Source of the DNA: an uncultured Collinsella sp.
GTDB lineage: Bacteria > Actinomycetota > Coriobacteriia > Coriobacteriales > Coriobacteriaceae
Direction of reading: 5' to 3'
NCBI GenBank assembly: GCA_900551555.1
Contig: URWC01000003.1
Coordinates: forward strand, 1 to 31,525
Length of the DNA: 31,525 nt
This document shows, piece after piece, positions 8,401 through 15,559 of this stretch (positions are counted from its first letter, which is position 1; each line of letters opens with the position of its first letter). Made by a program: the position numbers and the translations under genes. The notes beneath the pieces are model-generated. The model ran no database searches. It saw only the letters and a list, made by a program, of their open reading frames with translations, and had not been told where the DNA came from.

Positions 8401-8946
8401 AGCATCGGGATCGACGGCACCGGCAAGCTTGCGGCGCATGCTCGCCAGCTCATCCATGCGCACGTCCGAAAGATCGGAGAGCGCCGCCATGAGGCTGGGG
8501 CTCGTGGGGACGGGTGCCGGAAAGGGAAAGTTGGGATTGACGGCCGGCGCTTTGGGCGCGGTGCGCGCGGGCTGTTTCGGCTGCGCCGTAAACGTGCGGA
8601 CCGGCGTGCGCAGCCCCTCAACAGGCTCAATGCCGCTGGCGTCCAGGTATGCCAGCGCTGTGGCGATGGCGTGCTTGCACATACCGGGGTAGCGATAGGC
8701 AGCGGGGCAATCGCAGTCGTAGTCGATTACCTCGTGCTCGTCCATGTCGAGCGCCACGTGCGTCTTGTACAGGTCGCCGCGCGAACCGCGCACCGTGCCC
8801 TCGACCGTCACGTTTTTGGAGAAGCGCGAGCCGCTGTCCTCAATCGACAGCACGGCGCCGTTGAGCATGAGCGAGCGGCCCTTCATAAAGGTGCCGCTCA
8901 GCGCCGCCTCTTTCCGGAGCGCCTGCACAAACGTCCCCTGTGCCAT
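5482..8946 (-). CDS. SWIM zinc-finger SNF2-family DEAD/DEAH helicase
   Basis: A 1154-residue bacterial Swi2/Snf2 ATPase that probably moves along double-stranded DNA and displaces proteins such as stalled RNA polymerase. The N-terminus carries a SWIM zinc finger (CDCPAAYRYPGMCKHA), then a long family-specific middle region. The ATPase core has motif I ADDMGLGKTLQM (about residue 715), motif II DEAQ (about 814), motif III LTGTPIENRLSELWS, and motif VI DRAHRIGQ (about 1092). I choose the ATG at 8946 because a GGAGGAAG ribosome binding site lies before it; an earlier in-frame start at 8976 is less well supported. The dnaE stop lies 38 bases upstream on the same strand, so the two are probably cotranscribed. 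Confidence 0.93.
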   Translation of the reverse strand: MAQGTFVQALRKEAALSGTFMKGRSLMLNGAVLSIEDSGSRFSKNVTVEGTVRGSRGDLYKTHVALDMDEHEVIDYDCDCPAAYRYPGMCKHAIATALAYLDASGIEPVEGLRTPVRTFTAQPKQPARTAPKAPAVNPNFPFPAPVPTSPSLMAALSDLSDVRMDELASMRRKLAGAVDPDAPKAVLEPSLVPYYNPLFADRFSWALEFRIRCGSVSYVVKDIDGMADAYVRGGTFSYGKKLTFLHVPEAFDDVSVQLLDLVATTVAYLGDITSSRSASYDFARSGFVAERQLPVSEYSIVSVLDLLRGRTISFEPAWSRGTTAHRAYDVAVEPAPQGEDEAPTKRLPLLAAKIAPAVGGSYDLRLPADAYCFASGDVAYLVDTRRARRTDVAFAQHAAPFLSHLLPCRTPVHIAADQVGEFCRMALPVLRDYTDLTAPAVLDAVAPEASFHFEIGVDDGLVTCKITVTYGDWSADLFSLGAPGSPFEERRPGVPPRDMMAEFRVMDTAALYFDFYEGGLAFEERDDESLFRLLTEGLSALSELGEVMLSDRLRQVSVRPAPKLSVRATVKSNLLDVELGASGLSAADLAIYLDSYKRHQTFARLTSGDIIRLDEGARAAFGLAEDLGVDAVDLLDGVSLPASSTLFVDSMLARTPALEADRDAAFRRTVERLDTLGKMDFTVPVSLKATLRGYQVDGYQWLGSLEHLGLGGILADDMGLGKTLQMIAHILARVEAGDTKPTLVVCPASLVYNWTAELERFAPSLDVCAIVGAKAQRRVQIAGVAEHNVVVTSYDLMRRDIDEYVEQDFARMVLDEAQYIKNPLTQVARAAKRLPAGVRFALTGTPIENRLSELWSIFDFLMPGLLGTRESFAKRFESPVEHAEGDSAARLQALVSPFVLRRVKEDVVADLPEKIEDTVMAQLTGEQRKLYLANQDRIAQQVQHREASEFKKDKLKVLAELTKLRQICCDPRLHYEDYKAGSAKLDTCMELVHGALDGGHRILLFSQFTGMLDIIGKRLAKEDIAFLKLTGASSKESRAKMVAQFQAGEVPVFLISLKAGGVGLNLTAADVVIHYDPWWNVAAQDQATDRAHRIGQQHTVTVYKLIAKDTIEERIMQMQESKRDLVNSVLGGDGISSALFTREDVLALLGGDGR

Positions 8947-8984
8947 CACTTCCTCCAATCTCGCACGGACCAGCAAGGTCGCCC

Positions 8985-11900
8985 TTAGATCACCGTCACT
9001 CTGCCTTGGTTACCCACGATGGCCTTGGCCTCGGCTAGCAGCGGAATCGAGCGCGCGTTGACCTTAGCAGGTACCTCGGCACGCAGCACGCGCCCGTCCA
9101 CCTGCTCGATAAAGATCTCCACACGGTCGCCGCCCGGGTTGGTGGTGAACACCGTGGCAAGACGCGCCATATTGCCCTGGCTAAAGCGGCTGTTGGGCAC
9201 CATGACCTCAAACACCTTGGGCTTGTTGTTCTCCTCGTTGAGCTCCAGCGGCACAATCTCCTGCGCGATGATCTGGTCGCCGCGGTCCGAGCGCTCGAGC
9301 TTGCCCTTAATGCGCACAAACGCATCGGACAGCTGTGCACCGGTCTCGGGATCGACCTCGCCGTACAGGTACCCCTCGGCCTCCTTGTAGGTCTTGGGGA
9401 ACACGACGACGGTGGCCTCGCCTTCCATGTCCTCGAGCTGCACGATGCCCATGGGGTCACCGTTTTTGGTCACGCGCTTGGACACACTCGAGACCATACC
9501 GGCCCACCACAGCGCCTTACCCTCGGGAATCTCCTGGTTGATGGTGCCGCCCGTAGGATTCTGAACTTCGTAGCCGGTGTCGATCTGCGAGAACGAAAAG
9601 TCGCGCGCCTTGGCTAGCGCATACTCAAACGGGCGCAGCGGGTGGTCCGAGACATAGATGCCCAGAACCTCCTTCTCCTGGCTCAGCTTAAGGTGGCGGT
9701 CCCATTCCTGGCCGTCCGGATCGGGCACGCTCACCTCGAAGCCCGAGCCCTCAACGTCGCCAAACATATCGAAGAACGAGGTCTGGCCGCTCGCGCGGTC
9801 CTTCTGGCGCTTTACCGCGGCGTCGATGATGTTCTCGGGGTTGTTCTTGTCCACAAAGTGCATCATCTGACGACGCGGATACCCCGTGGAGTCGAAGGCG
9901 CCTGCCTTGATGAGCGACTCAATCACGCGGCGGTTGGCCTGGCTCGAGTCCACGCGCTCGACAAAGTCGTGCAGCGTCTTAAACGGGCCGCCCGCCTCGC
10001 GCTCGGCGATAATCGCCTGCGCCACGCCGGTGCCCACGCCGCGGATGCCGGCCAGACCAAAGCGTACGCCCTCCTTGGTAGCCGTGAACTCGGTACCGGA
10101 CTCGTTGACATCTGGCGACAGCACGGGAATGCCGTCGTGACGGCATGCCGAGACGTAGTGCACGATCTTGTCGGTCTTGCCCGTGTAGGACGTCAGAACG
10201 GCCGCCATGTACTCGTGCGGATAATGCGCCTTAAGCCACGCCGTCTGCATAACCAGGATGGCGTAGCCAGCGGAGTGCGACTTATTGAAGGCGTAGGACG
10301 CGAACTCGAGAACATCGTCCCAAATCTTCTGGGCGACCTCGCGCGTGTAGTTGTTCTTGATAGCGCCGTTCATCCAGTGGTCGTAGGTGGTCTCGTCCGA
10401 GCCATCCTCCCAGTGCAGCACCGTCGACGTGAGCAGCTTGATCTTTTTCTTAGCCACGGGCTTACGGATACGCGAGTCCGATTCGCCCTTGGAGAAGCCG
10501 CACATCTCGACGGAGATGAGCATAACCTGCTCCTGGTAGACCATGGTGCCGTAAGTTTCGCCCAGGATGTCGTCCAGACGGTCGTCGTAGGAGACGGCCG
10601 GCTCCTTGCCGTTCATACGGTTGATGTAGGACGAAACCATGCCGGCGCCCAGCGGGCCCGGGCGGTACAGGGCGATCAATGCTACGACGTGCTTGTACTC
10701 GGTGGGCTTCATGTTCTTGATCGTGGCCGTCATGCCGGCGGACTCGACCTGGAAGACGCCGGCGGTATGGCCGGAGCCCATGAGCTTAAAGATCTCGGGG
10801 TCGTCAAAGGGGATCTCTTCCTCTTTGATGTCGATGCCGAAGTTCTTTTTGATGTTTGCCTTGGCCTTAGAGATAACCGTCAGCGTGCGCAGGCCCAAGA
10901 AGTCCATCTTGAGCAGGCCCATGTCGGCAACGGTATGACCCTCGTACTGGGTAATCTCGACGCCGCCCTTGGTGTCGAGCTTGGTGGGTACGTGCTCGTT
11001 GACGGGGTCGCGGCAGATCAGAACGGCGCACGCGTGCACACCCTCGCCACGGGTAAGGCCCTCAATCGAGAGCGCCGTGTCGATGATGCGGCGGGCGTCG
11101 TCGTCCTTTTTATATGCCTCAGCAAAATCGGGGTTAAACAGATCCTCTTTGCCGGGTTGCTTTTCGAGCACCTGCTTGAGCTTGACCTTGGGATCGCTCG
11201 AGACCATCTTGGACAGGCGTTGGCCCATGTAGACCGGGTAGTCCAGGACGCGCGCGGCGTCGTTAATAGCCTGCTTGGCCTTAATGGTCGAGTAGGTGAT
11301 GACGTGGGTGACCTTCTCGGGGCCGTAGAGCTGGCGAACGTGCTCCACGACCTCGAGGCGCCGCTCATCGTCGAAGTCCATATCGATATCGGGCATCTCG
11401 GTACGCTGCGGGGACAGGAACCTCTCGAACATCAGACCGTTCTCGAGCGGGTCGAACGCGGTGATGTTCATGGCGTAGGCGACGATAGCGCCGGCGGCCG
11501 AGCCACGGCCGGGGCCGACGCCGATGCCGTTGTCCTTGGCCCATTGCACGTACTCGGCGACGATCAAAAAGTAGGCGGCAAAGCCCTTGTCGCAGATGAC
11601 CTTGTATTCGTACTCAAAGCGCTCTTTGATGTTGACGCCACCGATCTCGCGCGTGGCCCAGTCGTCACCGTAGTGCTGGCGCAGGCCCTTCTCGCACTCG
11701 CGGCGGAACTGGCTCTCGTGCGTCTCGCCGGGATCGAGCAACGGGAAGCGCGGCAGGATGATGGAGTCCCAGTCCAGCTCAACGTAGCACTTGTCGGCGA
11801 TCTCGAGCGTGTTGTCGCAGGCCTTGGGGCAATACGGGAACATCGCCCGCATCTCCTCCTCGGTCTTCATGTAAAACTCCGAGCCGGTCATGCGCATGCG

Positions 11901-12788
11901 GTTGGGGTCATCGACCTTGGCGTTCATGCCAATACACATGATGACGTCCTGCACCGGCGCGTCCTCGCGGCGCAGGTAGTGGAAGTCGTTGGTGGCGATG
12001 ACCTTGACACCCACCTGCTTGGCGATATCGATGAGCGTGCGGTCCATCTGCTCATCGGTCAGGCCGTTGTCGGTGGTGATGCCGTGTTCCTGAATCTCGA
12101 TGTAAAAGTCGCCGGGTTCGAAGGTATCGCGGAAGGTCTCGGCCCACTTGATGGCGCCCTCCATGTCACCGCGGTCGATGTATTTGGGAATGATGCCCGC
12201 GATGCAGGCGCTCGTGCAGATCATGCCCTTGGCATGGCGGCGCAGGTTGTCGAGCGTCACGCGGGGCTTGTAGTAAAAGCCCTGCACGGCGGCCTCGGAA
12301 ACCGTCTGCATCAGGTTGACGTAGCCCTCCTGGTCCTTGGCCAGAAGGATCATGTGGTAGAGCTCGGGCTTATGGTCGCGGGCAAGGGTCTCGTCCGGCG
12401 TAAAGTAGACCTCGCAGCCAAAGATGGGCTTGATGACCAGGGGCGGCTTGAGCTCGTCGATATTGCCTTTCTCGTCCCACATGGCCATGTCCTTCACATA
12501 CTGGGCATGCTCGCGCGGATTTGCCTCGGGGTCGGGCTCCACCAGCTCGTCGCGGCGGTCCTTTTCCAAGAAGGCCTTGTCGTGGCTCCACGTTTTGTAC
12601 TCGGGCGTGTTGTGGTTGACGGCGTCGCAAGCCAGCGCCAGGTCGGGCACGCCATACATGTAGCCGTGGTCGGTAATGGCCACGGCGGGCATGCCCAACT
12701 CAACGGCACGGTTGACCATATCCTGGATACGGGTTGCGCCGTCGAGCATGGAGAAAACAGTGTGGTTGTGCAGATGGACGAATGCCAT
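8985..12788 (-). CDS. dnaE: DNA polymerase III alpha subunit DnaE
   Basis: The replicative polymerase, 1267 residues. In order: PHP domain (HLHNHTVFSMLDG, TDHGYMYG), the C-family polymerase core with the catalytic PDIDMDFDDERR (about residue 466) and GPGRGSAAGAIVAYAM, the fingers and beta-binding region, tandem HhH (GVRFGLAGIRGVGTGVAQAI) and a C-terminal OB fold (WWAGMVSSVSKRVTKNGDP). Two departures from common DnaE are visible: an extra segment of roughly 55-60 residues in the PHP domain (about 58-118, before IKPIFGCEVYF), and a rewritten stretch near residues 765-815 where RRAMGKKK is usual but RKPVAKKK is followed by an acidic insert. The start ATG has GGAGCT upstream. A TAAAAT -10-like element lies at 12828-12833. 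Confidence 0.97.
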   Translation of the reverse strand: MAFVHLHNHTVFSMLDGATRIQDMVNRAVELGMPAVAITDHGYMYGVPDLALACDAVNHNTPEYKTWSHDKAFLEKDRRDELVEPDPEANPREHAQYVKDMAMWDEKGNIDELKPPLVIKPIFGCEVYFTPDETLARDHKPELYHMILLAKDQEGYVNLMQTVSEAAVQGFYYKPRVTLDNLRRHAKGMICTSACIAGIIPKYIDRGDMEGAIKWAETFRDTFEPGDFYIEIQEHGITTDNGLTDEQMDRTLIDIAKQVGVKVIATNDFHYLRREDAPVQDVIMCIGMNAKVDDPNRMRMTGSEFYMKTEEEMRAMFPYCPKACDNTLEIADKCYVELDWDSIILPRFPLLDPGETHESQFRRECEKGLRQHYGDDWATREIGGVNIKERFEYEYKVICDKGFAAYFLIVAEYVQWAKDNGIGVGPGRGSAAGAIVAYAMNITAFDPLENGLMFERFLSPQRTEMPDIDMDFDDERRLEVVEHVRQLYGPEKVTHVITYSTIKAKQAINDAARVLDYPVYMGQRLSKMVSSDPKVKLKQVLEKQPGKEDLFNPDFAEAYKKDDDARRIIDTALSIEGLTRGEGVHACAVLICRDPVNEHVPTKLDTKGGVEITQYEGHTVADMGLLKMDFLGLRTLTVISKAKANIKKNFGIDIKEEEIPFDDPEIFKLMGSGHTAGVFQVESAGMTATIKNMKPTEYKHVVALIALYRPGPLGAGMVSSYINRMNGKEPAVSYDDRLDDILGETYGTMVYQEQVMLISVEMCGFSKGESDSRIRKPVAKKKIKLLTSTVLHWEDGSDETTYDHWMNGAIKNNYTREVAQKIWDDVLEFASYAFNKSHSAGYAILVMQTAWLKAHYPHEYMAAVLTSYTGKTDKIVHYVSACRHDGIPVLSPDVNESGTEFTATKEGVRFGLAGIRGVGTGVAQAIIAEREAGGPFKTLHDFVERVDSSQANRRVIESLIKAGAFDSTGYPRRQMMHFVDKNNPENIIDAAVKRQKDRASGQTSFFDMFGDVEGSGFEVSVPDPDGQEWDRHLKLSQEKEVLGIYVSDHPLRPFEYALAKARDFSFSQIDTGYEVQNPTGGTINQEIPEGKALWWAGMVSSVSKRVTKNGDPMGIVQLEDMEGEATVVVFPKTYKEAEGYLYGEVDPETGAQLSDAFVRIKGKLERSDRGDQIIAQEIVPLELNEENNKPKVFEVMVPNSRFSQGNMARLATVFTTNPGGDRVEIFIEQVDGRVLRAEVPAKVNARSIPLLAEAKAIVGNQGRVTVI

Positions 12789-12854
12789 GTGATGAGCTCC
12801 GATGCGGGTTCGTGTTCTGACTGAACGATTTTACCCCACGGCACGGACGCCCAC

Positions 12855-12885
12855 CGAAAGTAGCTAATTTGGGACGGGGCTTTTT
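12855..12885 (+). repeat. Dispersed 31-bp intergenic repeat, copy A
   Basis: This stretch begins CGAAAGTAG and contains TTTGGGACGGGGCTTTTT. It matches the reverse complement of 20397-20427 at 29 of 31 positions. The two copies lie in opposite orientation at the edges of the restriction-modification island. It lies between the dnaE start and the end of the XRE gene. Confidence 0.8.
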
Positions 12886-12952
12886 CAACATTGGTGCCAG
12901 GTACTTTTGACAGGTTAACGCTGAGCACATCTAGCAGATCCCTAAGGAACAG

Positions 12953-13237
12953 CTACTCCCCTGCGTCTATCACGCGGACAGCAGCACACTCGCTGGGGCG
13001 TGCATCCTCCAGGCCGGAGAAGAACTCGACAAGCGGGACATCGAGACCCTCGGCAATTTTAACGAGATAATCGATCGATACGTTTTGCCTGCCGTTTTCA
13101 AAGTTGCAGAGATTGGGCCGATTTACCCCGATCATGCGAGCGAGCTGCGCTTGGGAAATATCACGCTCGTTACGTAGGCGGCCGACGTTAGCGCCGACCT
13201 CCCTGCATACGAACTCACATGTCATCTCAATATCCAT
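12953..13237 (-). CDS. XRE-family transcriptional regulator, probable controller of the adjacent R-M genes
   Basis: A 94-residue protein with a single Cro/C1-type helix-turn-helix spanning roughly residues 13-71 (VGANVGRLRNERDISQAQLA, NRPNLCNFENGR, YLVKIAEGLDVPLVEFF). Size and fold match controller (C) proteins of restriction-modification systems. It is divergent from the methylase genes with a 107-base gap that holds two palindromes, one of which overlaps this gene's own start codon. That arrangement suggests autoregulation plus timing of methylase and nuclease expression; this is inference. The start at 13237 has AGGA seven bases upstream; an internal ATG four codons later is also possible. 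Confidence 0.85.
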   Translation of the reverse strand: MDIEMTCEFVCREVGANVGRLRNERDISQAQLARMIGVNRPNLCNFENGRQNVSIDYLVKIAEGLDVPLVEFFSGLEDARPSECAAVRVIDAGE

Positions 13238-13262
13238 GGCTCAATCCTATTAATTGAGCCAT
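13236..13262. promoter_or_regulatory. Operator-like inverted repeat over the XRE start codon
   Basis: Arms ATGGCTCAAT (13236-13245) and ATTGAGCCAT (13253-13262) pair perfectly around a seven-base spacer. The repeat covers the start codon and ribosome binding site of the XRE gene, so it could be a protein-binding operator or an mRNA hairpin that limits translation. Confidence 0.6.
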
Positions 13263-13308
13263 CGTTACTTGTACGCTATTTCATACAGACGCTCTTTCAG
13301 CTACACTG

Positions 13309-13328
13309 CTGTATGATTTATCATACAG
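13309..13328. promoter_or_regulatory. Operator-like palindrome in the methylase promoter region
   Basis: CTGTATGA and TCATACAG form perfect 8-bp arms around TTTA. A third half-site TCATACAG lies at 13281-13288. TATGAT or TATCAT inside the palindrome could serve as the -10 element of the methylase operon, so a bound regulator would block RNA polymerase. Confidence 0.6.
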
Positions 13329-13344
13329 GCATTGAGGTGAAGGC

Positions 13345-14040
13345 ATGGCTCAGCAGGTTAAATCTCGCAAGAGAGTGCAGGAGCACGGAGAGGTCTTTAC
13401 GAACGAGCGCGAAGTCAACGCCATGCTCGACATGGTCAAACAAGAGACCGAGCGCATCGAATCCCGTTTTCTGGAGCCCGCGTGCGGCAATGGCAATTTC
13501 CTGGCCGAGGTACTGCGCCGCAAGCTCGCCGTTGTAAGCCAGCGTTACAAAAAGAATCCCGACGATTACCAGCGCAATGCATTCGTCGCTGTAAGTAGCC
13601 TTTACGGCGTCGAGCTTCTCGAAGACAACGCCCAAGAATGCCGTGATCGTCTATACGGAATCGTCGAGACAGAAGCGAAGAAAGCAATCAAAAAGCCGGA
13701 CGCGCTCTTCCTCGAGTCAATCCGCTACGTGCTCGACAAAAACATCCTGTGCGGCGACGCCCTCACGCTCAAAGACGCCAACGACCGCCCCATCACCTTT
13801 GCCGAATGGTCACTCGTAACGGGTGACAAGGTGAAGCGCCGCGACTTCTTGCTGAGCGAGCTTCTCGATGGCAACGCCGACAAGGGGGAAACGCTCTCCC
13901 TTTTCACCTTCGACGACTTAGGCGGCGATGTCCGAGCGCATACCGACTGGGAGTACGACGCCGAGCTCGACGCCTACATCCCTTCCGCAATAAAGGAATA
14001 TCCCCTCACCAATTACTGGGAGGTTCAGTACCATGGCTAG
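13345..14040 (+). CDS. Methylase-like SAM-binding protein of the R-M operon (no NPPY motif)
   Basis: A 231-residue protein with the front half of an N6-adenine methyltransferase. GEVFTNEREVNAML (about 15-28) resembles motif X, RFLEPACGNGNFL (41-53) is a clear SAM-binding motif I, YGVELLEDN (87-95) fits motif II and ILCGDAL (134-140) motif III. Where the catalytic [DNS]PP[YF] should follow, the sequence reads PITFAEWSLV and then KRRDFLLSEL, with no catalytic tetrad anywhere. It may bind SAM or partner the next gene's product without methylating on its own. A GAGGTGA ribosome binding site precedes the ATG. Its stop overlaps the next start by eight bases (ATGGCTAG), implying coupled translation and a fixed ratio of the two proteins. 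Confidence 0.8.
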   Translation: MAQQVKSRKRVQEHGEVFTNEREVNAMLDMVKQETERIESRFLEPACGNGNFLAEVLRRKLAVVSQRYKKNPDDYQRNAFVAVSSLYGVELLEDNAQECRDRLYGIVETEAKKAIKKPDALFLESIRYVLDKNILCGDALTLKDANDRPITFAEWSLVTGDKVKRRDFLLSELLDGNADKGETLSLFTFDDLGGDVRAHTDWEYDAELDAYIPSAIKEYPLTNYWEVQYHG

Positions 14041-15559
14041 CCTGCTTGAGACCGTGCACAACCCCGATGTATTGACTTGTCTGGCTAACCTAAGCAACGA
14101 CGAGGTCTTTACGCCGCCGGATCTCGCCAACGATGTTCTGGACATGCTGCCAGCTGAAATCTGGAGTGACCCCACAATCAAGATCTTGGACCCATGCTGC
14201 AAGTCGGGCGTGTTCCTGCGCGAAGCGGCCAAGCGATTTATCAAGGGTCTCGAAGGTGTTTACCCCGACCTAAATGAACGCGTGGACCACATCATGCACG
14301 AGCAGCTCTTCGGTATCGCGATCACCGAGCTCACAAGCCTGCTCTCCCGCCGCAGCCTCTACTGCAGCAAGTTCCCCAACGGCAAATTCTCGGTTGTCGA
14401 GTTCAATAGCTCTGAGGGACGCATTAGGCACCGAAGCATCCAGCACACCTGGGTCAACGGCCGTTGCAAGTATTGCGGCGCGTCGAATACCGAATACGAC
14501 CGCGATAAGGCACTCGAAACACACGCATATGAATTCGTTCACACCGACGATCCCGAGAGGATTTTGAATATGAAGTTCGACGTGATTGTCGGTAACCCGC
14601 CGTACCAGCTAAGCACAGGTGGCGCCTCGGCTCAAGCTATCCCCCTCTACCACAAGTTTATCGAGCAAGCGAAAAAGCTAAGACCCAGGTACCTCTCAAT
14701 GATCGTCCCCTCACGCTGGTTCGCCGGAGGCATGGGGCTGGATGCTTTTAGAAAAACGATGCTCTCCGACAAGCATCTGGTCAAAATAGTCGACTTCACA
14801 AATGCGAAAGACTGCTTCCCCGGGGTAAGCCTGGGTGGCGGCGTCTGTTATTTTCTTTGGAGCAGGGACTCAGAAGGTCGATGCGAATTTACTAACAATA
14901 AAGATGGGAAAGCCAAAACCCAATTACGTGACCTCGATGAATTCCCGATTTTCGTTCGCTATAACGATGCGATTAGCATTATCCACAAGGTTATTTCTAA
15001 GCAAGAAAACTCACTTACGGATCTCGCCTCTTCCTTAAGTCCGTACGGAATCGGTTCGTCGGAAAGAGGCGCATCAGAGCCCCTGGTAAACAGCGTCAAA
15101 CTCTACTCCAGCGCGGGAACCGGATACCTTCCCCTCGACGAGGTTCCTAAGGGGCATGAACTCCTCGATCAGTTTCATGTAATGATCAGCAAGGTAACCG
15201 CCGAGCATGCTGGCGAGCCTCGCAAAGATGGCACTTTTAAGGTAATCACGAAAATGCGCGTATTGCATCCTCGTGAAGTATGCACTTTTTCCTACTTCCT
15301 AATTGGAAATATGAAAACTGAAACTGAGGCAAACAATCTGTTGGACTATATGGCCACAAAGTTCTCGAGATTTTTACTGCTTCAGGCAGTGTCGTCCATC
15401 AACCTTTCGAAAGAGAAGTTTCAGTTTATTCCTGTCCAAGATTTTTCTAGACCCTGGACAGATGAGGAGCTGTACAAGAAGTACGAACTAACGAACGATG
15501 AGATTTCGTTTATCGAGTCGATGATTCGTCCCATGGACTTGGGTGACAGCAATGAGTAG
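14033..15559 (+). CDS. Eco57I/TaqI-type N6-adenine DNA methyltransferase
   Basis: A 508-residue modification enzyme expected to methylate adenine in the recognition site and protect host DNA. Motif X is EVFTPPDLAND (24-34), motif I DPCCKSGVFL (53-62, with Lys in place of the usual first Gly), and the catalytic motif IV is VGNPPYQL (NPPY 188-191). Between motifs I and IV sits a possible zinc site, CKYC (145-148) with His164 and His170 in ETHAYEFVH. The C-terminal half, presumably target recognition, is clearly AT-richer than its surroundings: 15301-15360 has 21 G/C of 60, against 39 of 60 at 18001-18060. A GGGAGG ribosome binding site lies upstream. The stop overlaps the next start by eight bases (ATGAGTAG). 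Confidence 0.9.
   Translation: MASLLETVHNPDVLTCLANLSNDEVFTPPDLANDVLDMLPAEIWSDPTIKILDPCCKSGVFLREAAKRFIKGLEGVYPDLNERVDHIMHEQLFGIAITELTSLLSRRSLYCSKFPNGKFSVVEFNSSEGRIRHRSIQHTWVNGRCKYCGASNTEYDRDKALETHAYEFVHTDDPERILNMKFDVIVGNPPYQLSTGGASAQAIPLYHKFIEQAKKLRPRYLSMIVPSRWFAGGMGLDAFRKTMLSDKHLVKIVDFTNAKDCFPGVSLGGGVCYFLWSRDSEGRCEFTNNKDGKAKTQLRDLDEFPIFVRYNDAISIIHKVISKQENSLTDLASSLSPYGIGSSERGASEPLVNSVKLYSSAGTGYLPLDEVPKGHELLDQFHVMISKVTAEHAGEPRKDGTFKVITKMRVLHPREVCTFSYFLIGNMKTETEANNLLDYMATKFSRFLLLQAVSSINLSKEKFQFIPVQDFSRPWTDEELYKKYELTNDEISFIESMIRPMDLGDSNE

Noticed and set aside
9642..12824. A 1060-codon open frame on the plus strand opposite dnaE
   Set aside because: Antisense shadow of dnaE with low-complexity composition and no recognisable domain.
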